A DNA stretch of 64,000 bases from Lentinula raphanica. Its lineage: Eukaryota; Basidiomycota; Agaricomycetes; Agaricales; Omphalotaceae. The notes beneath the pieces are model-generated. The model searched no databases and was not told the DNA's origin. It was given only the letters and a program-made list of their open reading frames with translations. The DNA lies in the NCBI GenBank assembly GCA_027919835.1, contig JANVFP010000023.1, positions 186,001 to 250,000 on the forward strand, written 5' to 3'. Shown in pieces: positions 30,216 to 42,257 of this stretch. Made by a program: the position numbers and the translations under genes. Every line of letters starts with the position of its first letter. Position 1 is the first letter of the stretch.

Positions 30216-31914
30216 TAACGAGGTATAAAGTCGGTTCTTAGTATAATGCCTTATGACAGGTCACTTAGCACGAACACAGAGTACGACTTCACGGATTCGT
30301 CAATCAAATTGTGTTTATAGCGAGGTGTGGGGCGTTGTCAGAGATTCCGCACTATCTTATATCTCAAGTCGAACGCAGTCTTGTAAGATCTTTTAGATCA
30401 GCAATACTGGTCAGCAGAACGAAGTGACACGGATATACCAGTCGTAAGATCTGGACTAAAGGGTTTGTTTTGAGTGGCTTCCACTCGGATAAGGGTTTTT
30501 AGGCTCGGAAAGCAACGGGGTACCAGACGTTATGGTAGACCAATCGATTCCGCTCCCGGGTGAAGCAGTACTGATCACTATTCTCAGTAAAACCTCGAAG
30601 ATCACGCAGATCACCAATCACTACGTGTCAACTTGAACAGAGCCACCAAAACTCTGCACGTTCACTCGGCACAACCTGAGACCAAGTCCTCTGTATCTCC
30701 GGAACGGAGTCTACCTTCAACTAGCAAGTGACAGACACCAAGTCAAACCACTCAAAAGTCGGGCTTATCGCGATGAAGTAACACACTTAATCTGCAAGGT
30801 CCGGTACGGCTTAGAAGCCTTTACTCCCACGTATGGATGAAAAGGATTACCAGTTCAGAGAGATCTGGGCGCGAAACTTGTTTCATTTGTGCGGATACAG
30901 GTCTTTAAGTACACTACGAAAAGTCCAATACCCGTATTTGTCCTTGATCTAGTAGATCTAGCTATTTCTACGGACGGAGTCCGATAATATACACTTAAAT
31001 AGTAAAATATGACTGAAACGATACAAACACGCAAGGAAATAGTAAAGAAAACAGCGAAAAAGATGAAACTTGTCCGTATTTTGTCGTACTTTCGCCAGAT
31101 CTAGAAGACCAAGCAAGTTCCGACCATGGTCTGTGCGGCATCCACATGCTAGGGTGCCTAACTCGTCAGAGTGGCTCCTGCCTGTGTTGCTCAAGTGTTT
31201 CCGACGAATTTGCTTCCGCGGAATGGTAGTGGTCTTCCCAAGTTAATGAGATAGACTTGTAACAGCGGTTGATCTCGCGGATCAGGTAGGTCTGGTCCGT
31301 AGCTTTCGAACGGTATGCATATAGCCTGGTGTTCTGGAGCGGACAACGAAGATAAATGCTTCAGAAGTGTTTTCCGTAGGTTTCCGCGCGTTTCCGTGAG
31401 TGCTGGTCAAAGCTGTACATAGCATACGCTATATCCCAGTTTAGAACTTGAACATATGCGTGTTTCCGCTGCGGGTTTCACCCGTACTGCCACGGAAATA
31501 CTAGATCATCATGTCTCCGACGGTTTCCGCTACTTTGCGTAGGGTTTCCGTGTGGTAACTCGTCCGGATAGGCTCTCATCGTGTCTGATCTGCTAGATCA
31601 AGTGAAATTTCCGTCATCACAGCCAAGTACCAAACTCAGTTGTGCCGATCCGGCAGATCTTGATACTAAGTCGATATTCCCTTGGTGTGCTCGTACCAGT
31701 AGTCAGCATTCTTGAAGGATCCCCGACCAAGGGTGCGAGCAATAGCTCTAAGTGGATATTCATGGCTGATCCTGCCAAAGGATCTGTATCCTAGCTTATA
31801 CTGATACAAGTTTGACTGCTAGTTCGGGCTCACTACAGTCCTTATTGATACTATGCAACGGTCTAAGTTGATCTTTTTGATCATTGCACGCCTGCGCGGA
31901 AAATCCGCGCAACA
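30216..31914 (-). repeat. 3' LTR of element 2
   Basis: 1,699 bp, repeated at 45756-47454. At its element-5' tip lies a perfect 8-bp stem palindrome TGCGCGGA-aaa-TCCGCGCA (31893-31911), three bases from the end integrase must recognise. It contains four GATC-N5-GATC motifs and many TTTCCG words. Confidence 0.92.
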
Positions 31915-31925
31915 TCTCCCCCAAA
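31915..31925 (-). promoter_or_regulatory. Polypurine tract of element 2
   Basis: Minus strand TTTGGGGGAGA directly abuts the 3' LTR, as expected for the plus-strand primer. Confidence 0.75.
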
Positions 31926-32373
31926 CTAAAGATCTGACCGTCCCCGGTCATCGCTATGGGTAGTGTAGGCTCGTATCCCTTGAAAGGAGTGGTACTGTAG
32001 CTGATCCGACAGATCAATCACTTTTCCGCAATATTCTGACTTGATTATACCCGGTGATCTAACAGATCAAGTTGATCCGTTGATCTTAGCACCCGTACCG
32101 ACAACTCCGCTGTCCTCTTGTCGAAGTCGCTAAGTCCTCGGTTTGTTATCGGCGCTTAATTTCCGAGTGTGATATCATGACGTAAATCACGCTTCTAATT
32201 CTATCACATCACATACACACTTCCTCGAAACAACTTCTTTTCAACATTTTACATACTATCCCTATGCCTAGGCCTGGGATTAGTAAGTGCTGACAAAGGT
32301 TCAACGGACTTGGAAAATTTTCTAAGTTCGTTTCTTTCTTTCTCCTCCCATCGTCGTCCACGTCTTCGACACG
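31926..32373 (+). promoter_or_regulatory. Leader/promoter region of antisense gene A
   Basis: No frame of note. It contains two GATC-N5-GATC motifs (32003, 32056), and the 40 bases before the start codon are CT-rich (tcgtttctttctttctcctc), the usual look of a highly expressed fungal start region. Confidence 0.5.
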
Positions 32374-35072
32374 ATGGCGTCGTCCTCGAAGGCTTCCACC
32401 TCGAAAGCAACTTCGTCCAAGAAGAAGACCGCGGCTCCAGTCCCTGTTCCCCCTGCTCGCAAGAAGTTTTCTGTTCGGCCGGTAGATACGCTGGATCTCG
32501 ACGCAGTACACCATGTCCATTTCGATCGGTCAGTCCGAGAGCTGGGGAAGCTGTCAGGCGACTCCGATGCTTTGTTTCTACCGGCTTCGGCTGAGGAGTG
32601 CTCCATATTGGTCAACCGCTGGAAACACCTTCCCAACAGTGCCAGCCCCGCCTTCAGCCTCCGACGCTACTCTCATCCTGATGAGGTAGATTTTAAGGCA
32701 CTCACTGAGCAGGACACCAATAATCAAACGCCAACTACCTTTTACCCCCCCCAGTTAACCTCCTTCTGCACAACTTTTGCTACTGGCTCCCCCTCTTCCG
32801 GCGAGGCGTACCAGTTGTACCAAGCCCTGGCCTTTTTACAACGCGGGTGCTCACGACTTATTCGCGGTCATCTTGCTAAGGCCGAGATTCATCGTCGACT
32901 TTTGGCCTTTACCGGAACTCCCAACTTTTCCTATAGCTTGGTGAGTCCTTCCTTTTGCTCTGAATATAGGCCCCTCGTTCTCATCTCATGCTGTAGCAGT
33001 ACTACCAACTGTTCTGGCATGGCCATCGGAACTGTCCCTTGGTTGCTCCTCTGCTCGTCATCCTCATTTGCGAGTTCTGTGAGGAACATTTGACCGAGAG
33101 CGAGTATGCTGCTCGCGTTTATGATCCTCGTATCCGTGATGGTCCAGGAATGAGTTTGAAGACCAGGGAACGGCTGCTCGAAGACATTACGGAGTTCTTT
33201 GAGCTTCAGGACCTCGCCATCCCCTTGCCCTTCGACCCCTCGACTCGCGAGGGCCAATTAATCCTTTCCGTGACCAGCAAAGGTTCTCGCGTAGATCGCA
33301 TCCTCCATCCCGCCTCTAACCAACCCCAGTTCCCGGATCCCTCTTTCCAGATTAGCTTTCCACCAGCAGCTCCCGCGGCTCCCACCGTTAAAGCCCGGCT
33401 TCGTCCTCTCTCGCCTGATTTTGACGCGGTTCCGCCTCACACTTCTCCTATCCCGGCACCGGCCATACGCAAACCTCCCCAGAAGCTACCTGTCTCTCCT
33501 GCTAGGATGGATGTGGATGACGAGGTAGAGGCTACTACGCCTGAGGTCTTCAAAAGCCCCGGAACCCCAGATGTCTTGGTGATTCGTCAGAGCCTAGCCC
33601 GTACCGCGAAAACCAAACCCAAAATCCCTGAGGAGTTTCGCAAGGCTCTCGCCCCAGTCGCGAAACGTGAGCGGTCTCCGGCTGGCGTACCTCCCGAACC
33701 CTCGGTTCCCGAACCTCCTTCCAAGAAGCGTCGCACGATAAAGGCTGGTGGTAAGACTCGAGCCAGCTCCTTCATCTCCACCCATGACGATGCCCCGGTG
33801 TTCGTCGAAAGAGAACGTTTGCGAATCCAGGACGGCGAACCCGATTATTTTCACGGGGACGACGAGGATGTGACTGCCCATAGTCGTTTCCTCACTAACC
33901 CGCGTTTCCAACCCAAAACCCCCTTTTCTGAGCTGATCCGTAAAACTACGGATGCCAACAAGCGGGGCTATAAACCTCCTTTCCTCCGGCCTCCCAAATG
34001 GAACGTTTCCGACGAGTTGAAGGATTTCGGAGCCTTCGCCAACATTGGTGACACCAGCTTTTCACTCCAGGGTTTGAGTCGTTTCGGCTACGCTAGTTCC
34101 CGGTTTCTTTGGCCTACCAATAATCGCACGCTGCCTTCCCCAGAATCCCTCTATTCTACCAATAATTGCGTGACCTGTATCAGTCGCGGGGAGGTATGCG
34201 AGGCCAGTGACAAACATGGCGGGGCCTGTCGTCAATGCAATGGTACCCACCGCTCGTGTCCCAGTTGCCTTTCTTTGGAAGAGCACAAAGATCGATTCCT
34301 GGCCATTCATAACCATATACAAGGTTACCCTGTTGGTAAGTTTTCGAGTCTTCTCTTCCTTTTTACTCGTTCCACCGCTAACTACCTTATTTCAGGTTAT
34401 GCTCATTCCCTCGATCAGTATGCTACTGCCCTCGATCACATCACCAAGCTCCAGTCCACCTTTGCCCCTCTCTTTCAGGATGCCCAGCAAGCCCTCTTGA
34501 AGAGCATGCAGACGGTTCGTAGCTCCGGCTTCGACCTGAACGTCGTGCTTTCTCGGTGGGCTGAGGACAACCCCAACCTTCCGCTGGACTACGACATCGT
34601 CACTTGGCTGGCTACCTTCTTCGGCTGGGATTCTTCGTGTAACCTCGTCGATTATCTGAGCAATCCCGAGGACCGGGAACGTCTGGAAGCGTTTATTCGT
34701 GAAAATCTTCCGGCTCCGGCGGATCCTGTAGCCCCCGCAGCTCCTTCCCTCATTTCTCCTGCCCCTCTGCCAGATCTCAAGGCTATCGAATCCTCTCCTA
34801 CGTCCCGTCGTCGACCTGCCGCGGCGACTCCCATTAACTTCGTTTCGGATGGCGAGTTCCATACCCCGCTGCCTGAGTCCACCACGGTCGATGACGAGCT
34901 AGAAGACGATGCTGAGAATGACGAGATTGAAGAGGCGGTGTCGCAACCTTCTGCGGGGCGGAGCCTCCTGGCTGAATATGATGATGAGAGTGACGACGAC
35001 GACGATCCTGACATCGAGATTATCAATGAAGACGCCTCGGGACTTTCTAAGCCCATAAAGACTCGTAAGTAA
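32374..35072 (+). CDS. Antisense gene A of element 2, Zn(II)2Cys6-like protein
   Basis: Three exons opposite to pol: 32374-32940, 33000-34335, 34396-35072. Introns of 59 and 60 nt, GT...AG; total 2,580 nt, exactly 860 codons. The 859-aa product starts MASSSKASTSKATSSKKKT, has a helical N-terminal part (EAYQLYQALAFLQRG; YYQLFWHGHRNCPL), long basic/proline-rich linkers with an NLS-like SKKRR, and at about 34167-34266 a cysteine cluster C-x2-C-x6-C-x9-C-x2-C-x6-C (CVTCISRGEVC...CRQCNGTHRSC), the spacing of fungal Zn2Cys6 DNA-binding domains, although the usual basic residues between Cys2 and Cys3 are mostly missing. It ends in an acidic tail (DDESDDDDDPDIEI). A nuclear DNA-binding regulator acting on the element itself is a reasonable hypothesis, not shown. 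Confidence 0.78.
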
Positions 35073-35799
35073 TACAGAGAACGGACTCCCATTCTGAGCC
35101 TCCTATATTCCTTTGAGTACTTTATCCGAACTTTGTATATAGCCAACATCTTGCTCGATCTCTAGACATCACCTAGTAGATCATACTTTTGTTTGCCAAT
35201 GACCATGCCCTGAGGGCTTTCTTCTTGAATCCTGTGTCTGATCCCTCATTGAGCCCCTAAGTGTTTTAAAAGACCTCAGAGTTCTCCCTTAAGTTTCCTA
35301 AGTTGCTTCAATCTCCTGAGGCTTCCTCTAGGTGAACCTCTAAGTTTTAGTTCCTTTGTCCTCACCCAACACCTGTTATAACACTATAAGTCCTTTATGG
35401 ATACCAGGTTGTTCTCCCACAAGTTTGTCTTTTGACCTTTCCAACGCTTTTGCCTGACTTTGTCATTCATGAAGCACGAATTTCGGTCTGATCTGCTAGA
35501 TCATTTTGATCTGCTAGATCAAACCCATCAATGTTGATTTTTCGGTTATCAAGTTGGTGGTTGCAGCCTCATATGGCATGTTAAATCCATTGGGCTTTTC
35601 AAATTGCAAGCTGCGTCGGTTTTAGATCTAAGTTTTTGCGTTGTACGCATGCTTAAGCTGTCAATGAGCACAGGTCTTTCAGATCTCGTAAAATTTTCAT
35701 GAAAATTTCTGAAATTTCGAAAATTCTTGAAACACCGTGTGTCCCCTCCCCCAGACTAAAGCTCAGCAGTCCCCTGCTGACCCGAAGCATCGGAAAAGG
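35073..35799 (+). other. Spacer between antisense genes A and B
   Basis: No frame of note. 35220-35430 is AG/CT-biased with repeated words (cctaagt, cctctaagttttag). A doubled GATCTGCTAGATC motif at 35490-35520 lies 280-310 bp upstream of the gene B TATA box. Confidence 0.5.
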
Positions 35800-35807
35800 T
35801 ATAAAAG
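35800..35807 (+). promoter_or_regulatory. TATA box of antisense gene B
   Basis: TATAAAAG 50 bases upstream of the gene B start codon, preceded by a C-rich stretch (cccctcccccagac). It implies the antisense gene has its own promoter and is not a read-through product. Confidence 0.65.
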
Positions 35808-35849
35808 CCCTTGATCTAAGAGATCCGACTCCCAACTCAACGAAAAAAA

Positions 35850-37870
35850 ATGGCTCCCAACTTCGAATACCACAATCTCCCTATCTCGCTTGAAGCTGAC
35901 TTTGCCAACTGGTGCGTCGACGCGGAGTACTGGGCTGCTCGTGTTAGCGATGACAAGAGCCTGGCCTGGCAAGGTGCCAAGTACAGTTCTAGCAAGGACA
36001 AGGTCGAGTTCACCACGTCCAACAAAACGATCTTTTTGAACGATGTTCGTTGCGCGTATACTCATTTGGTACGGAAATCGTTTGATCTGCTAGATCTAGC
36101 AAAATTAACCATTTTCCGTTAGCTCATTCGAGTGTCCCGCGACGCTGCGTGTATGAACAAGGAATATCTGCGGGCGTACGACAATCTCGCGGAGGAATTA
36201 CTTTCCGCCGTGAATGCGTACCGCACTATCCGTGACGAGATCCCTAAGCAGTTTCCCAAACTCTCCGAAGAGGGAGGGAAGAACGCTGAGATCGTCAGTT
36301 TCTACATCCAGCTGAACGACCTTCGTCGCAAAAAGCTCCGTGAGGACCAAGGCAGACAGGGTTCTCCTGCTGTCAGTACTCGCGGACCTAGTGTTCCACC
36401 TGCTGATCCTGAAGGACCGTCGAAATCCAAGTCGAAAGGCAAGGAAGTTGCGACTGATCCAGCAGATCCAGCAGTTTCTGATGCTGATGCCAAGTTCATG
36501 GCCGAGGTGGTGCGTTTCCGCAACTATTTTCGAAGATTCGTTTATTAACTAAAGGTTCCAGGATGCTGATCTTGCAGAACATGGTCCTTCTCCTCCAAAA
36601 GGTCCTCGAGGCGCACTTGCTAACCATTTACGAGGCCGCGGACTTCCCATGCGAGGCCACTTCCGTAGTCCACGCGAGCAACGCTTTGAAATGCAAGAAT
36701 CACTGCGTATGGGTGTGCCTGTTCCGCGGTATGACCCTCCGGTAAGTATGGTACCTTGATCTGTTAGATCAGCTGCTAACGGTTTATCCAGCCTCGTCGT
36801 GCTGAACTCGTCATCGATCATATTATTGGTATGGACGAAAGGATCAAGCACGCCAAGGAGGAACGTGAAAAAGGCGAGAAGGGGAAGAAGACCGCGGAAG
36901 CGACTCCTCCTCCTCCTACCAGGCCCTCTACTCGTTCCAAAAGCAAGAAGAAATCCCCTGACGACGACCCGGCTGCTCTGGCAGATCAGGATGTCTCTGT
37001 ACGTGGCTGGTCTTGTAGATCAGACAAATTTAGGACTAACCCGTGCCATAGATGGCTGACGAAGTCGAGGATTCTACTCCTGCGAAGGCTAAGACCAAAA
37101 CCAAAAAGCGCGACACCGTCGACGACGACGATGACACTCCGAAGTCTTCCAAGACCAAGAGCAAGCGCAAACGTTCCGAACGCGATGTTGGTCCCGCGGA
37201 CGGTAATGAGACTGAGCGGGCTCTGTCTCCTCAAGCACACAGTACTGTGCATGCTGTAACCGCGATCTCCCAGCCTCGTGCTGTTGGTGAAGATCTGATT
37301 AAGAGGGTGAAGTATTCGTTGGAACTCGCGGATACCAGTGAGTACTACTGCCATTTTCCGCTTTTTCGTACGGACTTCTACGGAAACTCGTTGATCTGCT
37401 AGATCACGCATTTTTCCGTTAGATATTTTCGCTTTGCATAGTCCGGAGTTCTTCCGCAAATCTTCGTGTTACTGATTATTGTTACAGGTACCCCCGACGA
37501 TACAGATCATCGAGATCTCGTGCAACTTCTTCACAACATCGGACTCGCCCACAACCCGGAGGTTGAATCGTACACCGAAGAGCAGTACAATGCCTTCATC
37601 AACTTCCATACGACCCAACTCTTCGACTGTGTTATGAAAGCTCGTTTCTATGCACACCGTGGGGAGGCTAGTCAACGGATCATCGACAACGCCAGGGCTG
37701 CTCGAAAGGCTGGTGAACCTCTGCCCAAAGACGAGGACACCACCATGACTCCTGCCGACGTTGAAGAGGTGTACGTGTTTTCCGCACCACCGTCGCTGCC
37801 ACCCGTAATTAAAATTGCGCAGACAGACTTAGAGGATCCCGAAATGCAAGGGCCACGCTCCGCACCTTAA
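35850..37870 (+). CDS. Antisense gene B of element 2, six exons
   Basis: Exons 35850-36068, 36123-36509, 36562-36741, 36792-36998, 37052-37337, 37488-37870 join with GT...AG introns and total 554 codons with no stop (553 aa). The start codon has a fungal-style context (gaaaaaaaATGG). The N-terminal half is globular (MAPNFEYHNLPISLEADFAN; NKTIFLNDVRCAYTHLLIRV; EYLRAYDNLAEELLSAVNAY), the middle is rich in K/S/P/D with basic runs (KTKSKRKRSERD), and the C terminus is helical (FDCVMKARFYAHRGEASQRI). No known domain. Most of its introns carry GATC-N5-GATC or related words. Ends 211 bp from the pol stop, tail-to-tail. Confidence 0.78.
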
Positions 37871-38081
37871 GCAAGTGCTTATCGAGGCTGACCATCTAGA
37901 TCATCGTTCATCCTGCCCTGTCGCCTATTTTTATACCTGTACTTTTGTCAAGTCAAGTATCATTGGTAGTTTTTGAGGTAATCCAGTGGCAACTAAATCC
38001 CTCGAGTGATTATTGAGATAGAATAAGTTGAAACATCGCGGAAACTCCCCCAAACTAACTGATCTGTTGGATCAGGCATGT

Positions 38082-41000
38082 TTAGAAAGATTTCCGTCGA
38101 CCACTTCGTCGTGGACCATTCATTAGAGACGGATTCGACTCTTCCTCTTGATCTTCGGACTCAGCAGCCTTCAGATCCTCCGGATCAAGCTGTTCAACAG
38201 GCGGAACCAGTGGTGGTTCAACGGAATTCGACTGATCATCACCGGAAATGTTTATTCGAGGGACAGTACTGAAAATAAAGTCCTCCACTTCCTCAGGTTC
38301 GTCTTCCTCATCCTGTACCATAGATTCTAACTGCTCGGGCGACAGATCTATCAGATCATGTATATTTTCCGGCAGTTCAATTGGTTCGTAACGGGCATGA
38401 TGCGGGATCACACGGAAAGCACCCACTTTGTCTTTAAGTACAGTGCCATCCATTTCCGCTATGATATATGCGCCTCCTCGTGTCCTCCGGATGACAACCA
38501 TAGGTCCACGATATCGAAGGTACATTTTCCGATCCAAATTCTTCTCGATAGCAGTGTTCCGTACCTGTACTAAGGTTCCCGGTTTGAAATCCCAGTCCTT
38601 AATGGTGTACTTGTACTTTTCCTCGAAAACTCTCGCTTCTCGACGTTTGTTCTCGTCGATCCGTGATTTCATGTTCTCGACGAAGGAACGATGTTTGGAA
38701 AGAGCCTGAGCCCGGAAGCCCAGTAACTCTTCCCGTGATAGTATTCGATTTGGTGGATTGACCAAATATGTAGATTCAACAATATCGAAAGGTAGCAGAG
38801 GTTCAGTACCGGTAGCTACGAAGTATGGTGAACAGCCTAGACCTCTCCGTGCAGTAATACGATCAGCCCAAAGTATCGGTTTCAAGAAGTAGTACCATTT
38901 TGACAGATCTCCCGCACACGCTTTCGCAAGTGCTTGTCTCAGATCAAAGTGAGCCCGCTCAATCTTTCCGTTAGCTTGTGAATTGTAAGGCGATATTTGT
39001 ATTCCACGGATCCCGTATTTCTGTTCGAGCCATCTCAACATAAGCTTCATCTGTGGTGCATTGTCCGAGACCACGATTTCCGGACATCCCCATCTACATA
39101 TGATGTCTTCAAAGAACCATTCCGCGAGTGATCTCGCGTTTTCAACTCGCAGTGCCCTAGCTTCCGACCAACTCGACAATGAATCCCTTCCGTGAACGAT
39201 ATATCTGCAACCATTACTGGCCGGAGACATAACCATAGTATCGATATGTATCTTTTGGAACAAGGATGGCGTGAAGGTCACCGTTGGAGGGATCCGTACC
39301 AAAGACCTAAGTCGATCTTGGCAGGCTTGACATGTTTTCACATACCACTCCACGTCTTTCTCCAGATCAGGCCACCAAAACCTCTTTTCTAAGAAGTCTT
39401 TCGTAGCATATGTACCCTTGTGTCCTAAGGCATCATGAGCACTGTGCAATAGATACATTCGTTTTTCCGGTTCAACCACTAAACGCAGTTGATCTGTGGA
39501 CGGTTTCCGATGGAACAGTCGACCTTCCGAGTCTATTGAAAAGGACAGTGTTTTCCGGTCCATTTCCGCTCGTTGTCTCTTGTCCAACTTCGCGAATTGC
39601 TCAGCATTCGGGTCCTTAAGCCATGCTCGGATTTCCGGTAACTGCTGATCTAGACGATTTCCGCCATCCGATCTATGAGATATCGGATATTTGTGATCAG
39701 GTCCCCACGTAGCATTGTCGGGGATCGCAGTATACTGCAGAAATTGAGAGGTCAAAGGCATTCCCGAGGCCTCTAAACGTTCTTTGAGGAATGCATGCTG
39801 GATCTCTTCCTCCCGGGCAACTTGAAGATCTTCCGCAAACTCATCTTCAATGGTCTCGCAAAAGTATCCTGTCCGGGGATCTATATGATCTTTGAATGAT
39901 TCAAAGGGCAATGGATCGTCCGCTTCGTCCGCTTTGAAGAACCTAACGTTGTTGGAGTCATCTGCATCTTCTGCTAGATCCTCCTCAGTTTCCCGACGAG
40001 GGGTAGTCCAACCTCCCGGAGGTCTTCGAGACAAACCATCAGGTCCAAAGGTTGCTCCTTTGACATGAATCAAATCGAAATGGAATTTACGGATATCTTC
40101 AATCCAACGGTTGATCGTAGCGTTTGGCCCACTACTCGGATTTTCAAGCATTCCTTGAATATAGCTAGCATCCGTTTCCACCGTGAGTTTCCGACATCCA
40201 TAAAGAAGATAGTGTGTTGCTCGGAGAGCAACCTTCAAACCATAGAGTTCACGCTTAGATTGAGAAAACCGAGCTTCACGTTCATTATACGGGATGGATC
40301 CGAAGTAATTATAGTAAATCTTCGTCTGATCTACAGGATCAATCTGATAGATGTAAAATCCCGTACCCATGTAAGAACTATCCACTGCTAAGTGTGTTTC
40401 CCAGTCATATACTATGACTCTTAAGGCTGGTGCATTACGGACCCCGTCTTTCAACAGGTCCATGGCTATGACATGCTCATCCTTCCACTCAAACGGAATA
40501 TTCGCCGTTAATTTGGTCAAAGGTGAGGCTTTCTTAGCGTAATTGTGAATGAACATCCGGAGCTGACCAACAGTTCCCAGAAAGGCTCGGACCTGTGTCT
40601 TAGAAGAGCACGGAGGCCAAGTCAGAACCGTAGTTGCGATTCTATCTTCCGGTTTCTGTCCTTCGTACGTGCAACGGTGTCCAACCACTACAGTTTCAGC
40701 GCAACACAGGAATGCTTTAGGTCCCGAGAAGGTTCCGCCGCAATACCGCATCCGCTGAATGATTCGGTTCACATTTTGGAGATGCTCCCAGACAAATCGT
40801 CTGATCAAAGGATTTTCAGGAATAGTTTCGTATCCGCCCCCCGGTAATTCATAACGAGTCCCGGGGCCTCTGATAGGAACATCATCGACGTAAGGAATAG
40901 TATATTCCGGAATTTCATCTCGCATCATGTAAGTTACATCGTCATGGAATATCGGAACAGAGTTCGTCCAACCCATAGGCAACTTCACGAGACGATGTGG

Positions 41001-42257
41001 TCCGTACGGAGTTTGGAATGTCGTCAGATCTCGCGAACTAACATCGAGTGGTCGTTCATCATAACCCACATAGATATCCAACAAACCACCACAGGCACGA
41101 CCCGCAAAATGACGAGCAATATCCGCGGTAGCAGGAGGAATCCCGGAGTGTTGAATGGTCACCTTATTCAAGGGTTCCAAACTATGTACTAAACGAAGAC
41201 TCGTTCCATCCTTCTTGACCACACAAAACCATTTTGAACGATAGCTCGAGCAAGATGGTTCATAAACTCCCGCATCAATCTTATCCTTGATGATCTTACA
41301 AACCTTTTCGAAGATTCCGGGAGGAATTGGAATATTTCGTTCGACCCAGGGCTCATGAGGTATGACCGGAATTTTCACGGGAGGAAAGAAGTCCTCTCTG
41401 AATGTTCCGCCCTCGGAAGCTTCCCAAGCAAAACCCATTTCCTGCACCTTCATCATATGATGAACTAGCTTCATTTCCTCGTCCGTAAGGAAACCTTCCG
41501 CATGGTTTTTCTCGATGATCTCTTTCCGTTCTTGCGTATACCGAATACCCGGCGTGAATTCCGGAGGATGAGTTGGTAGATCTGGCAGATCAGCCAAAGG
41601 ATCCCCGTAAATGTGTCTCCGCACACGGAACTCTTCCGGTAGATCAGCCTTGACAGGGCGAACTTTCACCGCTACAGGCTTATATTTTTGAGAACCGAAG
41701 ACCGAAACTGGCTGATCTGGCAAAAACACATCATTATATGCGCATATATGCTGGTCAATCGTCTCGTTCTTGAGTTCCCAGAGCTTAACACGATGCATCG
41801 CAGCCTCCAAATCTTGGGTCATTGAAGACAATTCCGCATCTTTTGTTTGATCTACTTGATCTGTTAGATCTTCCGTGTCATCATATGGACGAGTTAACCC
41901 GTGTAAGTCTTTCCACCTAACGTCCTTTGTCATGGACTGATAAAAGGTCTCCTTCAGGTCCTCAACGGTCGGATCAGCTCTAAATCCTTCCTTCCATGGG
42001 TTGATCACACGATTTTGTTGATGATCTACACCTTTGTTCAGGTATAGTGATATGGTTTCGGCAATTCCGGGGTGTGACTTCTCGATCGTTGGCAGACAGC
42101 ACTGTACATACACGTCCGCTAATTCTTCATCGGAGAAGGTACCTCGTTTCACCTGATTCGACTCTATAACCACTTCCTCCGCTTGAGCATCCCAGTACCC
42201 ACTAAGAGCGATTTCTACCTCTCCCTGGTCGCTACTCAGATCCCAGAGGTTATTCAA
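38082..42257 (-). CDS. pol: Element 2 pol: RT, RNase H, integrase (no chromodomain)
   Basis: 1,391 codons. RT from about residue 305 (KKDGTSLRLVHSLEPLNKV) with YVDD at 456-459; RNase H with LAVDSSY and VETDASYIQGML at about 610-720; zinc finger HSAHDALGHKG...CQAC at about 960-1005; integrase with KIHIDTM, EIVVSDNAPQM and NGKIERAHFD. The C terminus is acidic (SEDQEEESNP) and lacks a chromodomain, so this is a different gypsy lineage from element 1. The ORF begins with TTG at 42257 overlapping the protease stop; expression by -1 frameshift at 42257-42263 is more likely than initiation there. Confidence 0.93.
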   Translation of the reverse strand: MNNLWDLSSDQGEVEIALSGYWDAQAEEVVIESNQVKRGTFSDEELADVYVQCCLPTIEKSHPGIAETISLYLNKGVDHQQNRVINPWKEGFRADPTVEDLKETFYQSMTKDVRWKDLHGLTRPYDDTEDLTDQVDQTKDAELSSMTQDLEAAMHRVKLWELKNETIDQHICAYNDVFLPDQPVSVFGSQKYKPVAVKVRPVKADLPEEFRVRRHIYGDPLADLPDLPTHPPEFTPGIRYTQERKEIIEKNHAEGFLTDEEMKLVHHMMKVQEMGFAWEASEGGTFREDFFPPVKIPVIPHEPWVERNIPIPPGIFEKVCKIIKDKIDAGVYEPSCSSYRSKWFCVVKKDGTSLRLVHSLEPLNKVTIQHSGIPPATADIARHFAGRACGGLLDIYVGYDERPLDVSSRDLTTFQTPYGPHRLVKLPMGWTNSVPIFHDDVTYMMRDEIPEYTIPYVDDVPIRGPGTRYELPGGGYETIPENPLIRRFVWEHLQNVNRIIQRMRYCGGTFSGPKAFLCCAETVVVGHRCTYEGQKPEDRIATTVLTWPPCSSKTQVRAFLGTVGQLRMFIHNYAKKASPLTKLTANIPFEWKDEHVIAMDLLKDGVRNAPALRVIVYDWETHLAVDSSYMGTGFYIYQIDPVDQTKIYYNYFGSIPYNEREARFSQSKRELYGLKVALRATHYLLYGCRKLTVETDASYIQGMLENPSSGPNATINRWIEDIRKFHFDLIHVKGATFGPDGLSRRPPGGWTTPRRETEEDLAEDADDSNNVRFFKADEADDPLPFESFKDHIDPRTGYFCETIEDEFAEDLQVAREEEIQHAFLKERLEASGMPLTSQFLQYTAIPDNATWGPDHKYPISHRSDGGNRLDQQLPEIRAWLKDPNAEQFAKLDKRQRAEMDRKTLSFSIDSEGRLFHRKPSTDQLRLVVEPEKRMYLLHSAHDALGHKGTYATKDFLEKRFWWPDLEKDVEWYVKTCQACQDRLRSLVRIPPTVTFTPSLFQKIHIDTMVMSPASNGCRYIVHGRDSLSSWSEARALRVENARSLAEWFFEDIICRWGCPEIVVSDNAPQMKLMLRWLEQKYGIRGIQISPYNSQANGKIERAHFDLRQALAKACAGDLSKWYYFLKPILWADRITARRGLGCSPYFVATGTEPLLPFDIVESTYLVNPPNRILSREELLGFRAQALSKHRSFVENMKSRIDENKRREARVFEEKYKYTIKDWDFKPGTLVQVRNTAIEKNLDRKMYLRYRGPMVVIRRTRGGAYIIAEMDGTVLKDKVGAFRVIPHHARYEPIELPENIHDLIDLSPEQLESMVQDEEDEPEEVEDFIFSTVPRINISGDDQSNSVEPPLVPPVEQLDPEDLKAAESEDQEEESNPSLMNGPRRSGRRKSF

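Noticed and set aside
30958..31194. Minus-strand 78-codon frame in the LTR of element 2 (also 46498-46734)
   Set aside because: Only LTR sequence, with no recognisable product. Its presence in both LTRs is due to LTR identity.
32374..37870. Antisense genes of element 2 as ordinary host genes that flank the element
   Set aside because: They lie inside matching LTRs, between the polypurine tract and pol, and share the dispersed GATC motif with the rest of the element. Capture from a host long ago remains possible.
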